From Mastigias papua (Eukaryota > Cnidaria > Scyphozoa > Rhizostomeae > Mastigiidae): a stretch of 64,000 bases of DNA. The notes beneath the pieces were generated by a model. It had not been told where the DNA came from. It ran no database searches and saw only the letters and a list, made by a program, of their open reading frames with translations. Shown piece by piece: positions 53,197 to 64,000 of this stretch (positions are counted from its first letter, which is position 1; the number at the start of each line of letters is the position of its first letter). The stretch covers positions 10,673,907 through 10,737,906 of the forward strand of contig OZ025274.1 in NCBI GenBank assembly GCA_964019165.1, read 5' to 3'. A program made the position numbers and the translations under genes.

Positions 53197-53613
53197 TTAT
53201 CCAAATCTAACCAAAGTATAGTCTGTGACTGTATCAATGCCTTCCTCTGGTTGAGTATTCTTGTAAAGATTCTTACTACCATTATTGCAAATATAGCACC
53301 CCTGTGTATTGTATTTGATGACTGTCTTGTGTCCAAAATGTAAACCACTTTCAGTGCAACCGCTTCCACTTGAAGAGAATGCGGGGCACTGAACAGATAT
53401 AACCCCCGTCGAATCCACATTCAGTGGATCTGAATCAGAAGCAGGTGATCCATCGGAGGCTGTCATTGTTTCAACAATACCATTCAGGCAGCATTCAAAA
53501 GTGCACGTATTTCCGGACAGAATCTGCCCATGGGAACTTAGTGGACATGTGGCCTTTGTGTCATCGATAGCGTAGGCTGCACTGACCAGTGCCAAAATGA
53601 AAATCAAAACCAT
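53197..53613 (-). CDS. Secreted eight-cysteine protein ending in RFG, copy A
   Basis: A single coding exon of 138 residues. MVLIFILALVSAAYA is a signal peptide. The mature part has eight cysteines: CP..., ILSGNTC, ECC, QCP, GSGC, then CYIC. The fixed elements shared with copy C are HG.ILSGNTC..CCLN, SG..F.H..VI, CYICNNG and the C-terminus YTLVRFG-stop. The middle is acidic and Ser/Asp-rich. An acceptor (ttttccgtag) lies six bases before the ATG and a noncoding first exon is predicted at 53897 to about 53955 under a TATA box at 53978-53986. I do not recognise the family. Terminal Gly after Phe is the usual donor for C-terminal amidation, so the mature end could be RF-amide. Possible roles include defence, venom or signalling; this is not established. 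Confidence 0.8.
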   Translation of the reverse strand: MVLIFILALVSAAYAIDDTKATCPLSSHGQILSGNTCTFECCLNGIVETMTASDGSPASDSDPLNVDSTGVISVQCPAFSSSGSGCTESGLHFGHKTVIKYNTQGCYICNNGSKNLYKNTQPEEGIDTVTDYTLVRFG

Positions 53614-53896
53614 TATTGCCTACGGAAAATACATTCAAATGCCCTTAACATAATGTGCGTCACACCATTCTTACATTCTGTGATGTTTGGCCATTTAAAT
53701 ACTAGAGACATTTCACCTTGAACAAAGAATTATGCTCAATGGATTGAGTTTCTTAACTGACAACAAAAGAAAGCCTGAAAGCGAATAATTTACTAGAATG
53801 TAAAACTTAAATGATAGAGTAATAAACTTTATTTTAATTATATATTCCTTCAATCATATGAAGTACAAACAAGTATACTGTAGAAATTTTCCATAC

Positions 53897-53955
53897 CTTT
53901 TAAGTGGTAATTACTTCCAAATCAAAACGACTATGCAGTTGAATTAAGTTTGTGA
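53897..53955 (-). other. Predicted noncoding first exon of copy A
   Basis: The minus strand ends AAAAG|gtatgg at 53897 and starts about 25-30 nt downstream of the TATA box. It aligns with equivalent exons in copies B and C. Confidence 0.5.
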
Positions 53956-53969
53956 TTCATTCACTTGAT

Positions 53970-54055
53970 TACACATCCTTATATAGCATTTTGTAATATC
54001 TAAGGAGTGCCGGCAAGATACCTGTAATAGGGGGCATGACAACGTGTCCCGCATC
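53970..54055 (-). promoter_or_regulatory. TATA box and conserved 5' flank, copy A
   Basis: The minus strand reads CTATATAAGG at 53977-53986. Upstream is a block resembling copies B and C, including a CCCCCT element near 54030. Shared over three paralogues, so it probably is the core promoter. Confidence 0.65.
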
Positions 54056-54239
54056 ATTCAAGGCAAAGCTTTCCGTACTGGCTACGAATGAAAGGTTACC
54101 AGAAGTTTGCATCGTACAAAAACATAAGTAAATTGAAAAAAAGAATAAATGAATACATAAAGAAATAAACGAACGGTTACTGATGGTAATGAATGAACTG
54201 AACAAAAGGAGAGTACTGTAAAAAGGAATGGAAATAACT

Positions 54240-54490
54240 TAATTGGGAGAATTTACTCGGCACTTTCAAATGTTTGGTAACCAAGAGTGATACAAAATTT
54301 CATTCAAGTATGCTCACTGCACAGAAACTCAAATTTTTAGTTTATATGATGCCCGAAAGCCTCGCATAACCGACTGTACTGTAATGCATTGAACAATAAT
54401 TCGAATGATCGGTTCCATATCAAATAGTTTCTCTCATTTGTCCTAGAGTAAAGAGAACTTATCATAATTTCCATTACACCGTCTGGCATT
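54240..54490. repeat. Duplicated 5' flank segment, copy A
   Basis: TTTGGTAACCAAGAGTGATAC..AAATTTCATTCAA and CCATATCAAATAGTTTC...AAGAG also occur in order at 59.0-59.45 and 63.75-63.95 kb. They mark the extent of the tandemly duplicated block. Confidence 0.7.
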
Positions 54491-55207
54491 ATTCATAAGT
54501 ATTTTTCAAAATTCATATTAAAATATGCATAGTGTTTATAGTTAACGGACATATCATCCATACTAGGATGTGCGCTGAAAAACTCATAGGCCATTGGGGT
54601 TCATACGTATTCTCTATTGTTCTACAATCCAACAGTTAACTATTGGTTCGTTCTTGCGTTTCAAATAAGCCTTCACTTCCATTGTTAGCTAATACCTTGA
54701 TGTTCATTCCAAATGATTTTAAGACCTTTTCAACAGACACGATTGAAAACTGGTCAGAAGAATTATCCGAGAAATCAATGGACGGTAAATAACATTTCAA
54801 GCAGAAATTCAAAATTCGAGTTACTTTTAGATTTAGACTAGTACCTCTCTAAAATTTAACCACGGTACATATTTTATACTTTTTAAAAATGATTTCAAGG
54901 CTTAATGTTGGTTCTACCGATTATAATCGATTTATAACCGATTATAATTATACGATAATTATCTATGCTCTGAAATCTTGTTTTTCTTGCATCTGTATTC
55001 TTGCTCTCAATTGCATTTTTGAGCTTGCTTTGTAATACCTTGAAAATCAACAACAAAGATCCAACGGCGAAACCACACTAATCGATCACGGACTGCACAT
55101 AATGCCAACTCACATGCCACTAGAATACTAAATACTTATTTTGTTAACATTATGAAATCTCTTTACAAAAATGATGCAGATATTGAGATTAATCTATTAC
55201 ACGCATT

Positions 55208-55744
55208 TTTTATAAGAAACCTAGCTCTAGGCCTAGTACTAAAAGTGTCGTAATTTTTGGCTACATTTTAGTTCTAAAAGTTTCTTAAAACTTTCTTAAT
55301 TAAATGAAAAAGATTGCATTGAAAAAGATATAAAACACGTGGATGTAGCAAACTATTAGCATGATAGCAAACAAAAGACGTTAGTGCGGCTCTAAATCTG
55401 AATCAACCTCATGTCCACATCATTAATTTCGGTAAACTTTATATAATCTTCACTTTGGTTCTCGAAAAGGATACGGTATTGGTTCAGTTTTGCGTTGAAC
55501 TAGGTAATGGTTCCAATGTGCCATTTGTCAACAAAAATTCGTATATCTTCCTTTCAACCAAAGGATCGTTCTCACATCTTTCTCAAACAATCTATTCTAG
55601 TTGACACTTGTTACATTCGTGGAGGAAATATATATGACAAACCCCAAACTTTGAAATAAGACAGAAATTTCTAAAAGTTCCTAATTTGTTGGGTGTCTAG
55701 TACTAGGTTGCTTATAAACTGGTTTCTTATAAAATAAACATGCA
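55208..55744. mobile_element. DNA element with 14-bp terminal inverted repeats
   Basis: The left end TTTTATAAGAAACC (55208-55221) and right end GGTTTCTTATAAAA (55731-55744) are perfect reverse complements. Subterminal CTAGTACTA motifs also mirror each other. No transposase is visible, so it is non-autonomous. A related fragment lies at 35400-35700. Confidence 0.7.
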
Positions 55745-55768
55745 AACATGTACTAATAGAAGGTATAG

Positions 55769-56140
55769 ATCAGTGGTTCTCAAATTCTTCAAATTATTTT
55801 TCATGGCGGTCCTCAGTTGTATGGTGATACTTTCTTGAAGTAGGGTACCCCGGAGGGGACAAACATATTTTATGACTACTCAACTTTTACGGAAAATACT
55901 TATTAATTTACTGTGGCTTATAAAGCTATGAGTTCAGCAAGCGAAGACAACCTCTCATGGTCCACTGAGAGCCTTCTTTGTCCCAGTGAAACCCTTCACA
56001 GTCCCCCAAGGGAGTGCGGGCCTTCCAGTTTGGGAGCCAGTGGCCTAGATAATCCATTTGTTATAGCATTGACAAAAAATAGTCACAGTCGAGCTTCAAG
56101 TGTATTAAATGAGAATGAGCAAAAGTAACAACTACCCGAA
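55769..56140. mobile_element. hAT-like element remnant
   Basis: CAGTGGTTCTCAAATTCTTC at about 55770 matches the terminal inverted repeat typical of hAT (Charlie-type) elements. The following GC-richer stretch has an open frame with no known domain. I could not find the opposite end. Confidence 0.5.
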
Positions 56141-56524
56141 ATGGATAGTTATATCCGGAAAATTCACCTGCGACTGAATAAATATTAACCAAAAATTCAA
56201 GAGGACCGCTCATAACTTTAGGCAATATCCTATACAGAATTATTTAAGTATATGAAGAAAGTGTTCCTGAATTATTTGGTGTGTCGATAACGGACAAATA
56301 TCGTGTATGGGTTGAAATACATTACCTATCAAATGAAACTAGAGAGGTGTTATGTGAAATCGGAACATTTAAGATTGAATGTTATAGATGGAAATGATGC
56401 AACTGAAGTTGATGTTCATCGGCTAGAATTAACCGATTGAAATTCACCTGCTGAAATTACGATGCCAGACCAATCCCAACAACGGATTTTGCTCCAATCA
56501 ACCTGTAATTTGATTGACTATCTA

Positions 56525-57053
56525 GAAGTTCTTGGAGCAATTTGCTTCAACTGGAGCAAAATCTAATGATTTGATTGGATATGTACTCGCGTGTGGTATC
56601 ATGAAACAGTTTCAAAAAGCTCTAAATAGAAAAGGAGTCTGTTTTAAATGTAACAAAGAAGAGTTCCCTAATTTGAGTGCTGAGCAAATTAAAAAGTGTG
56701 TAATTGTTGGACCTCAAATCAGAAAGCTTACCAAAGACCCCTAATTTTTTCTACTAAGACATATATGGAAAAAATGCATAGTTTTCTTTTTCAGAAGTGG
56801 AAGCAAAGTTTCTTGGCAATACTAAAGATTCTGACTACTAGAACATTGTGGAAAACATGCTGACTTGTTTTCAAGCACTCGGTTATCGCATGAGTTTGAA
56901 TGTTCATTTATTACAGGCATATTTGAGTATTTTCCAAAATACCTGGATGATATGAGTGAAGAACATGGTGAACATTTTTACCAGGAAATGAAAACTATGG
57001 AAACACTGTATCATGATGGCGGTCTACCGTTGATGCCTAAAACTCGACTGTGA
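56525..57053 (+). pseudogene. Decayed transposon-associated ORF
   Basis: Successive frames read VCFKCNKEEFPNLSAEQIKK, VGPQIRKLTKDP, then VEAKFLGNTKDSDY, NIVENMLTCFQALG, and MSEEHGEHFYQEMKTMETLY. As I recall, this order matches a widespread uncharacterised ORF found with mobile elements in arthropods and other invertebrates (CxxC-EFPNLS...VGPQIRKL...EEQGERFHQD). Frameshifts and stops break it. Confidence 0.6.
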
Positions 57054-57794
57054 AAATAGCGAAGCAGCAAGACAATAAAATAGAAGAAAATTCATGCCTC
57101 ACACGATTATAGACAAACAATCGTTTGAATAAAATTCTTCCGAGTAAGCAAACAGAAACATGTTCTGTTTGAGTCTTAGTAAATGCGTTTTTAAGAAAAA
57201 TTAATTTTGATTTTGTGAGAAAGTATGATATGATAGGTGAATTCTGACTACAGATTTGGATGCACAGTCATCTGTTAGTGTGATGAACATAAAAAGGCTG
57301 CAAAATGTCGCCTAGATAATTATATTTTGAAGTTTTATTCTTTCCAAACAGCAAACAACCGTTTCTATGAGCTAACATTTTGCTTGTTACTGTTTTTCTA
57401 AGAGATTGTAATATTACTCCCTGTGAAACAAAGGTTTGCTTTAGATCATTTCAGTCAAAAATTCTACAAGACTAAATGGTAGCATGAACTGCAGTTTATC
57501 ATCTCTTGCAACTGGATTTCAGTGCTTATCCCCCACACTCTTTCTCCATTTGCCAAGAGCCAAAGCTCAAAATCCTTTCCCTTTCATTTCTGATCAAACC
57601 AAGGGGACATGAGTAATAAATATGAGAAAGAAGAACGAAAAACATGTTAAATCTTAATATTTGCATAGCTTTTAAAATTTCCATCACTACCCATTATAGA
57701 TTTGGTGTTAAGCAAGTAAGTAATAATTTTACATCTTATGTGTTGGAGTGTTTGATATCTGTCCACAAAGTATATTTTTGTTATCTCACAGTAC

Positions 57795-58054
57795 TTATCC
57801 AAATCTAACTAAGGTGTAGTCAGTTACTCTACTACCACTTTTGAATCCTGGATTATAGTACTTGACTTTCATACCATTATAACAAATGTAACAAGCAATT
57901 GGATTGAATTTGATTACACTTCTGTGTGGGAATCGCAAACCACTCTCAATACATCCTTTTCCTCTTGAACGAAATGCACTGCATAAGGAGAAGAAGCTTC
58001 TGTAACATGGAGGGCTGCACTGACAAGTGCCAGAAGGAAAATCAAAATCGACAT
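57795..58054 (-). pseudogene. Broken copy B of the eight-cysteine RFG family
   Basis: The copy keeps a full signal peptide (MSILIFLLALVSAAL) and, in another frame, the whole C-terminal half: GKGCIESGLRF, VIKFN, CYIC and the YTLVRFG end. The middle, which holds the first four cysteines, is missing: 260 bp against 387 and 417 bp in the flanking copies. The frame shifts across the gap, so the start reads into a stop soon after. No GT-AG pair would restore the frame within the exon. The promoter and the acceptor before the ATG are still present, so it may be transcribed. The deletion is either real or an assembly error. Confidence 0.75.
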
Positions 58055-58337
58055 TTCCTACAGAAAAGTAAAGTCAATCATATAACGTCATATTTTCAGC
58101 ATCATCTACTAAACGTTAGAAACACAATAGAGCAAAATGTATCAGAGATCTGGATAATGAAAGAATGGCAAAAAATAGATCTAACTTACTAATAATGTTT
58201 TGCCAAAACATGAGCACTTGAAATTCGAAATATAGAAACAAAGAACCTGAATGAGGAAGTGCTGAAATACCAAAGCGTTTCTTCATTTTGATTAGGCATA
58301 ATAAATACAGAATAAAAACTATGCAAAAATCTAATAC

Positions 58338-58382
58338 CTGTATGTGACGGTAACCGACAGATGGAAAAAACCTTAACATGCA
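58338..58382 (-). other. Predicted noncoding first exon of copy B
   Basis: It ends ACATACAG|gtatta on the minus strand and shares GAGCTGCATGTTAAG with the first exon of copy C. Confidence 0.5.
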
Positions 58383-58404
58383 GCTCTATAAAGGGTGTGA
58401 TTGG

Positions 58405-58556
58405 CACACCCTTATATAGGTTATGTTACAATAAAAGAATGCGATGAGAATAGTTGCAGCAGGTGTTATTTGATAGCACACCCTTATATAGGTTATGTTA
58501 CAATAAAAGAATGCGATGAGAATAGTTGCAACAGGGGGTATTATAACTTGCCCAAC
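58405..58556 (-). promoter_or_regulatory. Tandemly duplicated TATA promoter block, copy B
   Basis: A 72-bp unit (CACACCCTTATATAGGTTAT ... AATAGTTGCA) occurs twice in a row, placing TATA boxes at about 58411 and 58483. Copies A and C have one each. The duplicate open frame across it is an artefact. Confidence 0.75.
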
Positions 58557-58999
58557 TTCAGGCAATGTATGGTTATTGTGTAACTTAAAAAAGAAAGTTA
58601 AAGTTTAACTTTTGGTTTTACACTTCAACATGTCTTGAATATTTGAAATAAAGTCGTGCTAGTCTACAAATAATGCAATGTGTAGCTGACGAGAGACAAT
58701 GAAAAGTAGATAAATTACTAAGTATATTAAGATGTGCAGTAGGAATTATCTTGAGCTGAGAATCAAAAAGGAAGCAAAAATAGCTATAAATCAATAGAAA
58801 TAGCTATATATGAATATAATAGAATGTGAGTTTATAGAATAATCAAAGAATGAAAGAATGAGTGAATGAATGAATAAAAAGATATTCAGGAATTAGTGCA
58901 TGAACTAATCAATAAGGAGACATATTAACAGTTTCTGACAGTAATATCTGAATGGAATGAATGAGAGTAGAGCAAAGTAAACTATCTAGAATGGAATAA

Positions 59000-59460
59000 T
59001 TGACCCAACACCCTAGAGTTATTGGTAACCAAGAGAGACACAAAATATCATTCAAATATTTCCAGCAAAAATGCTCAACCAATTCCATGAAATTTGAAGT
59101 ATTCAAGTATGACGACTGCTTTGTAAAAATTGCAGCAATTTTTCCCTGTCGAATATTTTCTCTCAGTTGCCCATGTTTATCAAATTGTTGTTTCACCTAC
59201 TACAAAACTTAGTTTTGAGTAGTTATTTTATCTTGTGTTATCTACCTTAGGAATACATATTTTACTTCAGGAGTTGTTACAGATAATATTGTAGGGATTT
59301 ATGCGTACAAAGAGTGCTTTTCAAAATTCCATTATACAACGGAGCATTAGTCATAAAATGAGTTCTAAAATAAACTATTTAAAGTATACTCATTGAGTTC
59401 ATATTCTTATTTATTACTGTTTCCCGATTCATCCATATCAAACAAGAAAGTGTTATGATT
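59000..59460. repeat. Duplicated 5' flank segment, copy B
   Basis: Contains TTGGTAACCAAGAGAGACAC, a following TTCAAATAT segment and CATATCAAAC.A, corresponding to 54.24-54.49 and 63.75-63.95 kb. Confidence 0.7.
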
Positions 59461-59489
59461 TTCTTACCCTAAATCAAACCTAGAATTTT

Positions 59490-59635
59490 CCAAAAGAAGT
59501 TCTCACTATTCTGCGTTTCAATTGCGGAATGAGATACCTCTCCAAATAAGGAATAGTCCCACAACTTTCGTGTTGAAAAGAAAACTCAAAGAGCACTTGC
59601 TAGGAAGAGCAGCACTTGCTTGACTTGTGTGTCAT
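59490..59635 (+). pseudogene. LINE reverse-transcriptase C-terminal fragment
   Basis: The frame reads FQLRNEIPLQIRNSPTTFVL followed by KRKLKEHLL, closely resembling the WN.LP..IR...S...FK..LK.HLL end of non-LTR reverse transcriptases. Confidence 0.6.
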
Positions 59636-59639
59636 AGTT

Positions 59640-60277
59640 GGACTATTATATTTTAGTTTATATATTTATGTATTTACACTGATAGGGATTTGTGGAAAGA
59701 AAGGTCAATTTTTATTTTGTTCTATAAGTAGTTAGTCTAAACCAGGATATTTTACTACAAAGTTTGTTTGCAAATAGCCAACTGTAAATAAAAGAATTGC
59801 ATCATATCAAACAAAAGAATGCAGATGTGGCCTTGTGATCTAACAGGAATTTTTCTCTATGATAGATGCGAAAGTGAAATGTATGAATTATCAAAAGTTT
59901 CCTTCATTAACTATTTAAGTCATTATTTTTTTTGGATTATAGAATTTTCTTGTACTATTCAAGTTAAGACAAAACTGACAACAGCTCCATTAAAAATGGG
60001 TCGTATGTTGCTACTGGAGATCATACATGTGCTGCAGGATTGCCAAATACGCTAAGACATAAGCCTTTTATGCTAATCTCCTAAGACAGTGTTATGTAAA
60101 GATTGTCGATTTTAATCAATTTTCTTTTGGCACAATAATATTGTCTGCTTGTTTATTAGAAATCCCAATGTTTCTTGTGAATAAAAGTTATATGAGAATG
60201 CATTGACAGTTTGTTTCAGCATTGTGGTGTGGATGTTATTTGATTCATCGATATGTGACTGGTTGATTGAATGATTG

Positions 60278-60312
<35 letters not shown>

Positions 60313-61900
60313 CATTGACTCATTGACTCATTGATTAGCAAAACAAACCAGCTGCCTATAGTTACATGTCCGTGAATAGGTGCCTGGGTGTGCATGGATT
60401 CGAGTGAGTAGGTGAAGACTTGAGTGAGTGATTGAGCGATTGAGCTAATAAGTGATTGAGTGATGAGCGAGTCATTAGATCAATCATGGAGCATTTCAGT
60501 GAATAAATGTATAATGGATGAGTTGATGATTATCAATGTATCTACTAATCCACTAATCCACTAATCCACTGAACTGTTTCACTAAGCATTTAATTGATCA
60601 TGAGTAGATGAGCATTTACCTTAGACTCACAGTTGCGTTACAGACCTAGATCAATTTTATGCTTAATATTGTTCGAATGCTTGTTGAAAGTTCTTGATGC
60701 ATGTTAAAAGTTTCATTGTAAACAAAAGTTGTCATTTTTTATTTAGTGAGAGGTGATTAAAATCAAATGGTTCAGAGCCTTCACATAGACTGTCTCTTTG
60801 GCAGGGGGGGGGCCGCTGCTGGTGGTGTGGGGGTGTGACACTCCCACAAGAATCGCAAACTGGCAAATTACTCAGCAGATTTGAGATTTTAAGCTGTCTA
60901 TGCTGCAGACATGGCAAAAAACAAGTAAGACTGCCGAACGATATAAAATTTTTCGTAAGTGGGGTTAAACAAATGCTCAAAATACAGTTGATCAAACTTC
61001 ATAAGGCAAAGATTCATGGTGGTTTTATTTTTATTGCACTTACTTTCATTCAAGCCTGAGAGATGCCTCTTAGCCAATTTAGAGGGTGCAATTTAAAAAG
61101 TTTTCTCTCTTGTCGGACCCAGCCATGATGGATCTTCCTAGATCACTAAATAAATTTATTAGTTTCCCAGTTACAAACTCTTTGCAACATTGATATAGTT
61201 GAAGGCTATGAGATTGTTGCCTGTCAATGATAGGGTTTATCAGTGAAGAACTGGTCACCATAGCGACTCTGGAAGCATAAAACTGAAATGTTTAGCGGAG
61301 GACCCCTAATAAGTTGCGGTTTTTAGTCCATATATTTCTTACATGCTATCTCGCTAAATTAATGTTGTTGAAGATCAATCTTTTATATGAAAATAGCCAT
61401 ATAAGAAAAACCTTAATTGCATGCAGTATACGTGATCTACTCAGCAACTTGAGACCTGAAAACCCCCCAAGAAGATTCTCTAGCACCGCTTCTGCTCTTC
61501 GAACTCTAAATGTTGTCCTATAATGATCTAAGTTTCTGAATTTAAGTTTTTGAATAATCGATTGTAGTCATATACCGTCTTAATTAATCCAAGAAACTTA
61601 TCTTCTTAAGGCAATTTGTCTTAATTCTATTCCTTGCAGCATTTAATTTCCCCCTCTCAATTTCTGTCAGTTTATCATAGCAAAAGCTCAATTCATTTAA
61701 TTTCCTATTCTTTTCATGATAGTGAAGCATTTAACAACAGTGATATGGAATTGATGAATAGATAATATTTTTAATAATGAGATCTATTTAATAATCAACA
61801 TATTCCTTATCATTAATATATCTTTACACTTGGTCACTGGCTAAATATTCAGTTCCAGCAAGATTAGTGACAATTTTTAATTAATGTACCCACACCATAC
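59640..61900. other. Intergenic between copies B and C
   Basis: Contains a GATT array (60255-60330), short ATCCACTA repeats near 60545-60570, a poly-G run near 60806 and open frames at 61079-61261 (minus) and 61314-61523 (plus) that look like mobile-element debris. No gene is supported. Confidence 0.45.
60255..60330. repeat. (ATTG)n microsatellite
   Basis: GATTGATTGATT run with flanking ATTGACTC variants. Confidence 0.9.
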
Positions 61901-61919
61901 TTGTTGTCTTAATCAATAA

Positions 61920-62306
61920 TTATCCAAATCTAACCAAAGTATACGATGTGACTGTATGATTGCTGTTAGTCTCTGATTCAATGTAGTGGACATTTCTTCC
62001 ATTATTGCAAATGTAGCAAGCAATATTATTGAACTTGATGACTCTTCTGTGGCGAAATTTATAACCACTGTCAGTACAGCGCCTTCCTCTCTTAGGAAAT
62101 GGTTGGCATGTTTTAAAAGCAAATTGAGCATTTGATCGAGCACTGTCCAGTCTCATGGTCCTTACACGACGATTAAGGCAGCACTTGATTTCGCAAGTAT
62201 TTCCTGACAAGATGCGACCATGCTTGCGTCTTGGACATGAAGGAGAGGTAGCTTGTTCAGTGACTTGTGCTGCACTGACAAGTGCCAAAAGGAGTATGAA
62301 AATCAT
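61920..62306 (-). CDS. Secreted eight-cysteine protein ending in RFG, copy C
   Basis: A single coding exon of 128 residues starting at the ATG six bases after an acceptor (tttttctacag). A longer open frame with an earlier Met exists, but it crosses this splice site. MIFILLLALVSAAQV is a signal peptide. All eight cysteines, HGRILSGNTC, CCLN, VIKFN, CYICNNG and the YTLVRFG end are conserved with copy A. In contrast to copy A, this protein is strongly basic (PRRKHGR, NRRVRTMR, PKRGRRC, RHRRV). That charge would suit an antimicrobial or polyanion-binding role, which is inference. The noncoding first exon and TATA box lie about 0.9 kb upstream because AT-rich simple repeats have expanded in the 5' intron. 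Confidence 0.85.
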   Translation of the reverse strand: MIFILLLALVSAAQVTEQATSPSCPRRKHGRILSGNTCEIKCCLNRRVRTMRLDSARSNAQFAFKTCQPFPKRGRRCTDSGYKFRHRRVIKFNNIACYICNNGRNVHYIESETNSNHTVTSYTLVRFG

Positions 62307-62364
62307 AATTGCCTGTAGAAAAATGAATCCAACATTGTAAATCATATTTTCATGCATGTATGTG

Positions 62365-62502
<138 letters not shown>

Positions 62503-62689
62503 AAAGTTAACCATTCTGTTGGTAAAGGTGCTCAATGTCTTAGGACAGAGCTATATCTAACTCAATAGCAAGTACACTACAGTGCTATTGACAGTGTTAC
62601 TTAAAGATTCACGGTTGGTGCGATCTTCAGACAACTTGCCTATAAAATTATATATGCACTATCAAATATACAACCTGTCTTTAAATATA

Positions 62690-62753
62690 AATATACATAT
62701 ATAATATATATAAATAATATGATATATATATATATAGATATATAATATATATA

Positions 62754-62795
<42 letters not shown>

Positions 62796-62948
62796 ATATA
62801 TATATATATAGTTATATATACATTTATATATTTATACATATATTATATACTATATACTATATACTATATACTATATACTATATACTATATACTATATACT
62901 ATATACTATATACTATATACTATATACTATATACTATATACTATATAT
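62690..62948. repeat. AT-rich arrays including heptamer (ATATACT)n
   Basis: Degenerate AT repeats followed by about 100 bp of ATATACT units (62845-62945), in the 5' intron of copy C. Confidence 0.93.
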
Positions 62949-63189
62949 GTACACGAAATGAGAACTGATGTAATTCATGATGTAGAGTGCAATGTTAGCT
63001 AAAGATTTCTAACAAACATTTACTAGGCAAACTCACAAATTAATTGACATGGATACATTAATGCACATAATTCATATTCTAGGTCATGGAAGCCAAGTTA
63101 AGCCATGCCACATGCGCTAATTTGCAGTGCTTCTGTATTCAGCTAAACATCAAATAAGTCAATTTATAATACACGTAGATTTGTAATAC

Positions 63190-63242
63190 CTGTTTGTGAT
63201 GATTACCTCGAAACCAAACTTAACATGCAGCTCCAGAATGAG
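63190..63242 (-). other. Predicted noncoding first exon of copy C
   Basis: It ends ACAAACAG|gtatta on the minus strand and shares GAGCTGCATGTTAAG with copy B. Confidence 0.5.
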
Positions 63243-63261
63243 TGTGGTCTATCTATTTGAT

Positions 63262-63345
63262 TACTTCCCCTTATATAGCTGTTGTTACATTGAAAGAATG
63301 CCAGGAAGACACTTGAGACAGGGGGTAGAATAACAGTACCAAGGT
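63262..63345 (-). promoter_or_regulatory. TATA box and conserved 5' flank, copy C
   Basis: CTATATAAGG at 63269-63278 on the minus strand. Upstream are the paralogue-shared GTTACA..GAAAGAATGC and ACAGGGGGTA elements (plus-strand reading). Confidence 0.65.
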
Positions 63346-63594
63346 CACACAAGATATTGGTATCACTACCTCTAGCTCATATGAAGGTGTAATTTAGTAG
63401 TCAGCATATCTTATGAACCTAATATATAACCATGAATAGAAAACTGTGATGTGTAACTTGCTATTAAATGGAATTGAACAGGGACAAAAAGATGAATTTC
63501 AGAACCGCATATGTTGTGTTGTAAGACCTATCTGGATAAGAGAATAGAAGGAGCAGAAAAGTACTTTGGGTGAGCGAGCGATTGAGTAAATGAC

Positions 63595-63660
63595 TGAATA
63601 AATGGATGAATGAATGAATGAATGAATGAATGAATGAAGGAATGAATAAGCGGGTGAAAG
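63595..63660. repeat. (GAAT)n microsatellite
   Basis: ATGAATGAATGAATGA run; similar GAATGAAT stretches lie at equivalent positions upstream of copies A and B. Confidence 0.9.
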
Positions 63661-63749
63661 AATAATGGAAAAATCGGATAACTATTTATGGTAACAAATG
63701 AATGGTTTTAAAGAAGGGTAAGAGATGAATGAAACATCAAGAATCGAAC

Positions 63750-64000
63750 GAGCGATATAACACCCCAGAATTGTTGGTAACTAAGAGTGGAATCAAACAT
63801 CACTCAAATATGTCCACGGCAAAGATGCTTCACCACTTTTATGTTTGAAGCCTTCATATATGCCGAATGCATTTTAACGTTTCGAATATTGAGTCCATAT
63901 CAAATATTTCCTAATCTAATCTCAATATAAAGAGTATAATTCATTGAGTTATTGACTCGTAAGTGTACAAAGGGAACCTTTCCGCTATTTTCATTATACC
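63750..64000. repeat. Duplicated 5' flank segment, copy C
   Basis: TTGTTGGTAACTAAGAGTGG, CACTCAAATATG and TCCATATCAAATATTTCC correspond to the flanks of copies A and B. The window ends inside this block, so further copies may lie beyond it. Confidence 0.7.

Noticed and set aside
58401..58583. Open frame with an internal 24-residue repeat
   Set aside because: It is the duplicated promoter block read as protein.
61079..61523. 60-69-codon frames on both strands
   Set aside because: Resemble decayed mobile-element sequence but too short and unclear to name.

Overview
This window is animal nuclear DNA. Genes are split by introns of up to several kilobases with GT-AG ends, coding density is low, simple-sequence repeats are plentiful (long AT tracts, pentamers, trinucleotides, tetranucleotides), and the transposon debris is eukaryotic (LINE reverse transcriptase, tRNA-derived SINEs, hAT-like and other inverted-repeat elements). 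There is nothing bacterial. The domains in the genes (galactose-binding SUEL lectin, ShKT, a GCWxD...NxVY Cys domain, vWA) suggest an early-branching or marine invertebrate, most likely a cnidarian. That placement is inference, not proof. The sequence is AT-rich.

Layout. From 1.9 to 3.4 kb (minus) is a Lys/Ser/Glu-rich protein of about 362 residues in three exons. From 3.76 to 7.4 kb (minus) is a secreted lectin with two SUEL domains, which I assembled from five exons into a clean 258-residue frame. From 7.4 to 15.9 kb there are no confident genes: AT microsatellites, a nested inverted repeat about 1.1 kb long with three tRNA-like SINE copies at its core (10.94-12.04 kb), and about 1 kb of nearly pure pyrimidine (14.74-15.72 kb). 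From 15.9 to 28.9 kb (plus) is one large secreted protein of about 1,900 residues: signal peptide, Cys domain, vWA, long low-complexity region, small linker exon, second long low-complexity region, second vWA. From 34.4 to 49.3 kb (plus) is a 255-residue secreted protein in which three ShKT modules alternate with two GCCxD Cys cassettes. From 53.2 kb to the end is a tandem family (minus): two intact eight-cysteine secreted proteins, with a broken copy between them, each in a duplicated block of about 4-5 kb that carries its own TATA box, noncoding first exon and 5' flank.

All confidently modelled genes except the first encode secreted products, and most introns in the modular genes are phase 1, the usual mark of exon shuffling. 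The strongest candidates for something undescribed are the tandem eight-cysteine family, whose members all end in YTLVRFG-stop (a possible C-terminal amidation signal) and differ sharply in charge, and the alternating ShKT/GCCxD protein. Between genes the DNA is mostly decayed mobile elements and simple repeats. Every exon model comes from reading splice sites and frames by eye, without transcripts or database searches.
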